Shown piece after piece: positions 25,572 to 30,835 of a DNA stretch of 30,835 nucleotides. The number at the start of each line of letters is the position of its first letter. Position 1 is the first letter of the stretch. This stretch comes from a virus. The position numbers and the translations under genes are program-made. The stretch covers positions 1 through 30,835 of the IMG/VR virus record IMGVR_UViG_3300025889_000601. The stretch is one strand, 5' to 3'. The notes beneath the pieces are model-generated. The model was given only the letters and a program-made list of their open reading frames with translations, ran no database searches and was not told where the DNA came from.

Positions 25572-26633
25572 ATGAGCGATGTTACTTTTGAAACTGTGAA
25601 TCAATCACAGGAACCGCAAGAAATTATTATTGGCAATCCAAACGCTAAAGAGCAAGAGGAGCCAAAAGAAGAGGTTACCGAAGAAGTTGTTTCAGAAGAA
25701 ACACAACCAGAAGTAACCGAAGCGCCAGTCGTTGAGCAGCAAAGTGCTGATAATGAGTCAAATACAGATGATGGCATTGATGCCGATGCATATGTAAAAG
25801 AGACTACCGGAGGGCGTTTTGAAACATTGGATTCATTGTTAGAGAGCTTAAATGAGCAGCCTACTGCTTATGAGTTCAAAGACGATTATATCAAAAAGGC
25901 TGTTGAGTACTATGAAAAGAATGGCAATCTGTTGCCGTTTTTAGAAGCTACTAAAGCAGATTATGACGGAATGGCTCCAGAAGATTTAGTGAGACACAAT
26001 CTTCGCAAAGAATATTCCGAATTATCTGATAGTGCTTTTGAGAAACTCTATAAACAAGAGGTAATCAATAAGTATAAGCTTGATGAAGACGAGTTTACAG
26101 ATGACGAGATTGAATTAGGAAAACAGCTTTTGCAGAGAGATGCAAATCGCATTAAACAAACTTTACTTAAAGAACGTGAGGAGTTCTTACAGCCACAGCA
26201 AGAGGTTGTGCAGGAAGAGCAAACAAACTTTCAAGAGGAGTGGTCTAATACGGTCCTGCAAGACAGTTATACTAACAACCTGTTGAACGAAAAATCAATA
26301 AGCATTGACGTAGACGGAGAGGCCTTTAATTATGAGGTTGATGACCCACAGTCAATGATTGATATGACGGTAGACAATAGCAAATTTTTTAACTTATTCT
26401 TAGACAAGAGTGGTCAAGTTGACTTGAATAAATGGTATAAAGTAGTTGCTTTTGCCATGGAGCCAGACACTTATGATAAAAGTTTGGTAAACCACGGTAA
26501 GACTTATGGAGTTACTCAGGTAGAGCAAGAGCTTAAAAACCCTGATACCCCTAAAGCGCCAGCAGCTATGGATTCCAATCAAGACTGGAGAGAAGCTTTT
26601 CTATCTGCAGCAATAAATCAAAAAAGAACATAA
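25572..26633 (+). CDS. Putative scaffold-like head protein (353 aa)
   Basis: The N-terminal 75 residues are extremely acidic and E/V/Q-rich (NAKEQEEPKEEVTEEVVSEE); the rest is charged, helical and acidic, with no cysteine. Position between portal and major capsid gene and the composition are those of scaffolding proteins, which fill the procapsid and leave during maturation. No protease motif is seen. The leader is AAATTTTAATT before ATG. Confidence 0.65.
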   Translation: MSDVTFETVNQSQEPQEIIIGNPNAKEQEEPKEEVTEEVVSEETQPEVTEAPVVEQQSADNESNTDDGIDADAYVKETTGGRFETLDSLLESLNEQPTAYEFKDDYIKKAVEYYEKNGNLLPFLEATKADYDGMAPEDLVRHNLRKEYSELSDSAFEKLYKQEVINKYKLDEDEFTDDEIELGKQLLQRDANRIKQTLLKEREEFLQPQQEVVQEEQTNFQEEWSNTVLQDSYTNNLLNEKSISIDVDGEAFNYEVDDPQSMIDMTVDNSKFFNLFLDKSGQVDLNKWYKVVAFAMEPDTYDKSLVNHGKTYGVTQVEQELKNPDTPKAPAAMDSNQDWREAFLSAAINQKRT

Positions 26634-26655
26634 ATCAAAAAATTAATTGTCAATT

Positions 26656-27945
26656 ATGGCGACTTACGACAAAAACTTTATCTCCTCTATCCACTTTTTG
26701 GATAAGCGTGAGATTCTTTCTCAAGTATTAGACGTTCAGAACGAAGACCCTTCTTTCTTGGACGTAATGGAAGGCATGCGCCGCAGCGTACCTACGTCTA
26801 GCGCAGTATTCCACAACTATGTAAACGAGGCTATCTACGAGAAGCTTACTTTGGCTTCTGGTACAAACGCTAAATTGCGTGCTGGCGATATCGTAGTATA
26901 CAATAATGAGCAGTATTACGTAAAAAATCCTGCAAACTTGAATACTGCAGGTAACGTAGTACAACTTTCTGGTACTGCTGCCGCTATCCCAGTTGATGGC
27001 GCTGTTACTGTTATTTCTAACGCTCATGGCGAAGGTTCTGGCGCTCCTGCTGGTCTTCGTTATGGCTTGAGAAAGTATAGCAACAAAGCTCAAATCTTCA
27101 AGAACTCTTACAAATTGACTGATGTAGAATTGACGAATAAAATCTCTGTTCAATTCAATGGTCAAGAGTACTACATGTACGCTGCTCAGCACCAAGCTTT
27201 GATGAAGTTCCGTTTGGACATTGCTTATGCCTTGTTGTTTGGTAAGGGTAACGCCTCTACTTTCTCTGGCTTCGGTGATGATGCTTCTTCCACTAGTTCT
27301 ATTGACTACAGCACTGCTGTAACTCAAGTATCTGATTCTGACGGTAATGCAGTACAGTTCACCAAAGGTTTGGTTGAGTGGTGTAAAGACGGCTTGGACT
27401 TTTCTCAAGTCTCTGGCGGTTTCTCTTTGGGCGAAATGGCCGACGTAGTAAAAGCTATGGACAAGGTTCGCGCTCCTTATCAGTACATGATTTTTGCAGG
27501 TACTGGTGCTAAAATCCAAATGGATAACATTATCAAAAATTTGGGTAGCGGCGGTGTTTCTTCTGTTCGCGTTAATGTAGATGGACGCTCTGCCGACTTT
27601 GGCATGGAGTCATTCAACTTGTACGGACGTCAGTTTGTTACTAAGGCATTCCCCATGTTCTCTCACGTTGCTGGTGAAGAAGCTTTGGCTGACGCTACTG
27701 ACAAAGCATTGTTTATCCCCAATGACAAGATTAAAACCCACGCTGGTTCCGGAATGGTTGACCGTATGCGTGTTCGTTATCTTGAAGGACCCAACACCAA
27801 CCTTGCTTACAAGGAGTGGATGCTTGGAGGCCTTGCTCCTACGCCAACGGATGGTCGTAGCGTACTTGAGTGCGTTTACGAATCAGCTCAAGGCTTGGAA
27901 GTTTTGGGTGTTGAGCACTTTGGAATTGCTCATTTTAACGCTTGA
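26656..27945 (+). CDS. Major capsid protein (429 aa)
   Basis: The start ATG 26656 follows TTAATTGTCAATT; the TTG start nine bases upstream is rejected. A protein of suitable size after portal and scaffold, followed at once by a strong terminator, as for the most highly expressed virion gene. The sequence has mixed alpha/beta segments (MRRSVPTSSAVFHNYVNEAI ... KFRLDIAYALLFGKG ... PYQYMIFAGTGAKIQMDNI), compatible with an HK97 fold; I cannot prove the fold. Its codon choice (many GTA, TTG, GCT, TCT; few A-ending codons) differs from the flanking genes, as expected for heavy expression. Confidence 0.8.
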   Translation: MATYDKNFISSIHFLDKREILSQVLDVQNEDPSFLDVMEGMRRSVPTSSAVFHNYVNEAIYEKLTLASGTNAKLRAGDIVVYNNEQYYVKNPANLNTAGNVVQLSGTAAAIPVDGAVTVISNAHGEGSGAPAGLRYGLRKYSNKAQIFKNSYKLTDVELTNKISVQFNGQEYYMYAAQHQALMKFRLDIAYALLFGKGNASTFSGFGDDASSTSSIDYSTAVTQVSDSDGNAVQFTKGLVEWCKDGLDFSQVSGGFSLGEMADVVKAMDKVRAPYQYMIFAGTGAKIQMDNIIKNLGSGGVSSVRVNVDGRSADFGMESFNLYGRQFVTKAFPMFSHVAGEEALADATDKALFIPNDKIKTHAGSGMVDRMRVRYLEGPNTNLAYKEWMLGGLAPTPTDGRSVLECVYESAQGLEVLGVEHFGIAHFNA

Positions 27946-27961
27946 TAATAGGCGCTTAATT

Positions 27962-27989
27962 GGGGGAGGGGAAACTCTCCCCCTTTTTT
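27962..27989 (+). terminator. Intrinsic terminator after major capsid gene
   Basis: GGGGGAG / CTCCCCC 7-bp stem (27,962-27,968 with 27,977-27,983) followed by T6, 17 bases after the capsid stop. It would limit transcription into the next gene and so raise the relative level of capsid mRNA. Confidence 0.85.
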
Positions 27990-28022
27990 CAAATTAGATT
28001 GAATTTTTAAATTATTATTTCC

Positions 28023-28946
28023 ATGAGAAAAACTTCATATTTCAACAATATTGATATTTCAATATTTAAAAAAATAGGCTTTGACAATCTAAATGAGCCT
28101 ATTACTCTTAAGATGCTGGATGTCCAAAGAGACCCAGACAATCCATCACAGCCACTTATTCCCGCTTACAGGCGAATTCCCAATAGAGACACTATTTTAG
28201 TAGATGGCATTACTTATGACATTGCTGCCATAGCTTCAATTTCAGGAGACACTGCTTCATTTTATGAAATTGGATTTTGGAGAAATGAGGGTGGATATAA
28301 AAGATTTGACCCCAAAAATGCTCGTCAAAGAGAGCAACTAGAGTTTTTATTGATAAGCAATTTCAATGGCTCTAATCCTTTGCGTGATACAAGCGTTAAA
28401 GCTTTGTTTGAAGTATTCCGCCCAGAGGACAAAGCCAAGAAGAGTGTAGATAGTCGCATGAAAAAGATTGAGGCAATCACTCTTGCCGCAGCTCTTTCTG
28501 AATCTGACTGTAGAGAATTTGCCGCTTCTGTTGGCTGGAATGAGTCTGATGACATTTATGTCATTAAAGACAAAATTCTAGACTGGTGTGAAAAAGACCC
28601 AGGAGGTTTTATTGAGGCTCAGTCTAGCCGTGACCGTTACGTTCTCGCCACTATTAAACGTGCTGAATCTAGAGGAATCATTACAAGAAACCCATTAGAA
28701 AATGCGTGGGAGTGGTCAGCTACTGGAGAGCTAGTATGCACTATGCCAAGAACGTCTCAAAAAGATATGTATGAAGGATTCTTAGGATGGTACATGTCTG
28801 AAGACAGAGCGTTGAGAGTATTCCAAGAAATAGAGTCTATTCTATATGGACGAAATCATGTGTCTAAAGTTCAGTCTAAAAAGACAGAACCAGAAGAAGA
28901 AGCTTTGCCGCAGTCTAAACGAAGACGAGCCAGAGCATCAGAATAA
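28023..28946 (+). CDS. Virion protein, head completion or connector candidate (307 aa)
   Basis: No family is recognised. Residues 1-110 are beta-rich (PITLKMLDVQRDPDNPSQPL ... GITYDIAAIASISGD), 120-220 helical (DSRMKKIEAITLAAALSESD), 220-285 contains NAWEWSATGELVCTMPRTS, and the end is acidic and then very basic (SKRRRARASE). Lying alone between two terminators downstream of the capsid gene, it is probably a structural protein with its own promoter or read-through expression. Confidence 0.6.
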   Translation: MRKTSYFNNIDISIFKKIGFDNLNEPITLKMLDVQRDPDNPSQPLIPAYRRIPNRDTILVDGITYDIAAIASISGDTASFYEIGFWRNEGGYKRFDPKNARQREQLEFLLISNFNGSNPLRDTSVKALFEVFRPEDKAKKSVDSRMKKIEAITLAAALSESDCREFAASVGWNESDDIYVIKDKILDWCEKDPGGFIEAQSSRDRYVLATIKRAESRGIITRNPLENAWEWSATGELVCTMPRTSQKDMYEGFLGWYMSEDRALRVFQEIESILYGRNHVSKVQSKKTEPEEEALPQSKRRRARASE

Positions 28947-28949
28947 AAG

Positions 28950-28976
28950 AGCGCCCCACGGGGCGCTTTCTTTTTA
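28950..28976 (+). terminator. Intrinsic terminator after the 307-aa gene
   Basis: A perfect 8-bp stem AGCGCCCC-AC-GGGGCGCT followed by TTCTTTTT, four bases after the stop codon. Confidence 0.88.
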
Positions 28977-29013
28977 TCTTTGAGTTTAAATATTTTGTAT
29001 TTTCGCATAGACT

Positions 29014-29379
29014 ATGGCAGCCATTAACTTAGACATTTCTACGAAGTTAGACATTACGTGTAGACGTAATGACACATTCAGTCTTGAAGTCGTTTTCAAA
29101 GACTCAGATGGTGTTGGATTACTTTTAACAGAGTATACCGCTTTTAAAATGGAGGTCCGCCGCCATGATAGAAAAACAGGAACGCCAACTATTTCATTTA
29201 CGTTAGCTGACGGAGATATTACAGGTGATGATACAGGAAAACTTACCGTTACAAAATCATCCGCTGAAATGAATATTTCTGGAGGAAATTATGTTTATGA
29301 TTTGCAGGCAACTAAAAGTGGAATAACCTCTACATGGCTGCGTGGAAAGTTTACAATCAATGAAGATGTCACTATCTAA
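29014..29379 (+). CDS. Small virion protein, Ig-like/baseplate-type (121 aa)
   Basis: A beta-sandwich-like protein. It opens with LDITCRRNDTFSLEVVFKDSDG, LLLTEYTAFKMEVRRH, similar in layout to the N-terminal domain of phage baseplate upper proteins (RxxDT...F.D..G...L.G...F.vR), and ends YVYDLQATKSGITSTWLRGKF. Upstream of a probable fibre cluster, so an adaptor or fibre-attachment protein is likely (inference). Confidence 0.6.
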   Translation: MAAINLDISTKLDITCRRNDTFSLEVVFKDSDGVGLLLTEYTAFKMEVRRHDRKTGTPTISFTLADGDITGDDTGKLTVTKSSAEMNISGGNYVYDLQATKSGITSTWLRGKFTINEDVTI

Positions 29380-29717
29380 TGGAAGTGAATGTAAACAATC
29401 CGAGCCAGGCTCCTACTGTTGTAGCAATACAAGAGTCTAAAACTGTAACAGTCAATCAAATTGAATCTGTTAGCGCTACAATTGTAGACAAATATTCTAT
29501 TCTTGGCGTAAATGCAGGTTCTGATAAAACATATGTACATGTTCAAAATACCTCTTCAGCAACATGGAACATAACTCATAATTTAAATAAAAAACCATCT
29601 GTTGTTATTGCTGATTCAGCAGATGAGATTGTTTATGGAGAGGTTCAATATGTAAATGATAATCAAGTAACATTAACTTTTGCCGGAGCCTTTAGTGGTA
29701 AGGCATACTTTAACTAA
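29379..29717 (+). CDS. Tail-associated protein with WNITHNL domain (112 aa)
   Basis: A low-complexity N-terminal part with VTVNQIE and VSATIVDKY is followed by a C-terminal domain, TWNITHNLNKKPSVVIAD ... GEVQYVNDNQVTLTFAGAFSG. The pattern W.I.HNL...P.V.......G.V.Y...N.V...F....G.A is common at the ends of phage fibre and baseplate proteins. TAATG overlap with the preceding gene suggests a shared complex. Confidence 0.68.
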   Translation: MEVNVNNPSQAPTVVAIQESKTVTVNQIESVSATIVDKYSILGVNAGSDKTYVHVQNTSSATWNITHNLNKKPSVVIADSADEIVYGEVQYVNDNQVTLTFAGAFSGKAYFN

Positions 29718-29724
29718 AAAAACG

Positions 29725-30835
29725 ATGGCTATTAAGTATCTATCCAGTATTAACCTTTCTCAGAATGAGTTACAAAATGCTGTTGTTCAAAATCTTGCCA
29801 CTGCTCCCTCAAGCCCGGTAGCTGGTCAGATTTATTATAACAGTTCTACTACTGCCAATGTCCAAAATAGAATTTACTTTTGGGATGGTACAGATTGGAT
29901 TGATATGTCTGGTGACATCCAAGATGTACTTGGAGGTGCAGGTCTTACCGCTTCAACTTCTGGCAATGGCGATGTTGTTACCCTTACGGTAGGTGCAGGA
30001 ACAGGTATTACTGTTAATGATGATGATGTCCAGATTAAGAACGCTGGGAGTCTTACTAACAACACCCTGTCCAAATGGGACTCAGTCAACGGTCAGTTCG
30101 TTAACTCTTCCATCACGGATGACGGAACTACGGTAACCATTGGTGCTAACCTTACGGTTACGGGTACGACTACCTACGTAAACTCCAACACGGTTGAGAT
30201 TGGCGATGCCATTATTCTATTGAACAGTGACGAGGCAGGAGCACCTTCTCAGAACGCAGGTTTTGAAGTTGAGCGTGGTACATCTACCAATGTAAGCTTC
30301 ATCTGGAACGAGGAGAGTCAATACTTCTCTACCGTTGACCAGAAGTTCCACATCGGAAGCATTGCAGACATTACTGCTGCAAACGCAAACCAAGTATTGG
30401 TTTCTGACTCTGGTGTAGTTAAGAAGGTTGATGCCTCAGATATCCTTGACCTTATCACGATTAGTGCTGAGACTGGAACAGCTGCTCCTTCTACTGGCGA
30501 CTTTACGATTGCTGCTGGTGAGGGTATCAACACTGTGGGTTCTGGTTCTACCATTACCATTTCTGGAGAGGATGCAAGCGACACCAACAAGGGTATTGCT
30601 AGCTTTGCCTCTGCTGACTTTGACGTAACCGCTGGAGCTGTTAGCTTGGAGGATACTGTTGTAAAGACAGTCACTACCGATAGCGGCGCATTGACTCCTG
30701 CTAGCCACGGCTTCTCTATCCTTGGCGGAGAGGGTATGGATGTTACCCACACGAACACTATCATCACGGTTGCCGGTGAGGACGCATCTGAAACCAACAA
30801 GGGTATTGTAGAGCTTGCTACGAACGCTGAGGCTG
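29725..30835 (+). CDS. Tail fibre protein, 3' part cut by window edge
   Basis: The reading frame opens at ATG 29725 (MAIKYLSSINLSQNELQNAV...) and has no stop before the window ends, giving at least 370 residues. G/T/S/N-rich beta repeats, typical of trimeric fibres, dominate. A FYYNSS-type segment (AGQIYYNSSTTANVQNRIYFWDG) occurs near residue 36, and GEDAS-D/E-TNKGI occurs twice. The opening IKYLSSINLSQNEL matches fibre starts of many environmental phages. Base composition shifts toward G+C and C-ending codons after about base 30,040. Confidence 0.82.
   Translation, partial: MAIKYLSSINLSQNELQNAVVQNLATAPSSPVAGQIYYNSSTTANVQNRIYFWDGTDWIDMSGDIQDVLGGAGLTASTSGNGDVVTLTVGAGTGITVNDDDVQIKNAGSLTNNTLSKWDSVNGQFVNSSITDDGTTVTIGANLTVTGTTTYVNSNTVEIGDAIILLNSDEAGAPSQNAGFEVERGTSTNVSFIWNEESQYFSTVDQKFHIGSIADITAANANQVLVSDSGVVKKVDASDILDLITISAETGTAAPSTGDFTIAAGEGINTVGSGSTITISGEDASDTNKGIASFASADFDVTAGAVSLEDTVVKTVTTDSGALTPASHGFSILGGEGMDVTHTNTIITVAGEDASETNKGIVELATNAEA

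Noticed and set aside
26728-27519. Long open frame on the minus strand across the capsid gene (263 codons)
   Set aside because: Antisense to the well-supported capsid gene; the product is S/R/Y/V-rich without domain sense. It arises from the codon bias of the capsid gene.
27581-27997. Plus-strand frame overlapping the end of the capsid gene
   Set aside because: Lies in another frame within the capsid gene and runs through the terminator; no protein-like composition.
28975-28982. TATCTTTG as a promoter -7 before the 121-aa gene
   Set aside because: It lies in the T-tract of a terminator and has no -33 at the right distance.
30318-30800. Minus-strand frame across the tail fibre gene (160 codons)
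   Set aside because: Low-complexity S/P/V/A product opposite a clear fibre reading frame.

Overview
The window is part of a dsDNA tailed-phage (Caudoviricetes) genome whose host is most likely a member of the Bacteroidota. The phage call rests on a continuous morphogenesis block (terminase, portal, scaffold-like protein, capsid, fibre), a lysis block and a phage replication/recombination block. The host call rests on two things seen in the sequence: promoters of the Bacteroidota type (TTTG, about 19-20 bases, TAnnTTTG) and start codons preceded by A/T-rich leaders (TTTAAATTATATG, TTTTAATTATG) instead of Shine-Dalgarno sites. No integrase or lysogeny module is visible, and neither genome end is in the window.

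Layout. (1) Bases 1-15,650 are an early arm read entirely on the minus strand, as tightly packed, mostly overlapping small genes. From right to left they include a basic protein with a hairpin-packed gene, many small unknown proteins, a MoxR-like AAA+ ATPase with a DUF7192-like partner, a DUF3846-like protein, a small HTH protein and a NUMOD4/HNH nuclease. These are followed by the replication/recombination set: YqaJ-type exonuclease, OB-fold protein, initiator, DnaB-type helicase, a short protein with an SSB-like tail and a VRR-NUC nuclease. The arm ends with an HNH nuclease, two tRNA genes (Arg-TCT and a CAT tRNA) and more small genes. (2) Bases 15,650-16,060 are a non-coding control region with a strong minus promoter, a 20-base palindrome and hairpins. 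(3) Bases 16,060-17,474 carry three plus-strand genes, the first a tandem two-domain GroES-like co-chaperonin. Between the first and second lies a putative replication origin: two 37-base dyads beside an AT-rich tract, with a third dyad inside the initiator gene 12 kb away. (4) Bases 17,445-20,760 are minus-strand again: a candidate unimolecular spanin, an exported cysteine-free thioredoxin-fold protein, a TM/coiled-coil protein, a holin-like protein, a DUF5675 protein, a run of tiny basic proteins and an endonuclease VII. (5) Bases 20,805-30,835 are the plus-strand late block: small and large terminase, portal, scaffold-like protein, major capsid protein (followed by a terminator), a head or connector candidate (terminator), two small virion proteins and a tail fibre that runs off the right edge.

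How it works together. Five minus-strand early promoters share the palindrome CGGAA-N3-TTCCG placed exactly between the -33 and -7 elements, so much of the early arm looks like one co-regulated regulon. The initiator, helicase, OB-fold/SSB-like proteins and YqaJ exonuclease would replicate and recombine the genome, probably from the dyad/AT-rich site. The GroES-like protein may help fold virion proteins with the host chaperonin. The lysis block is read divergently from the head genes. Most small proteins have no function I can name. The observations best worth following are the palindrome promoters, the dispersed dyads, the tandem GroES, the AAA+/DUF7192 pair and the dense perfect hairpins inside early coding sequences.
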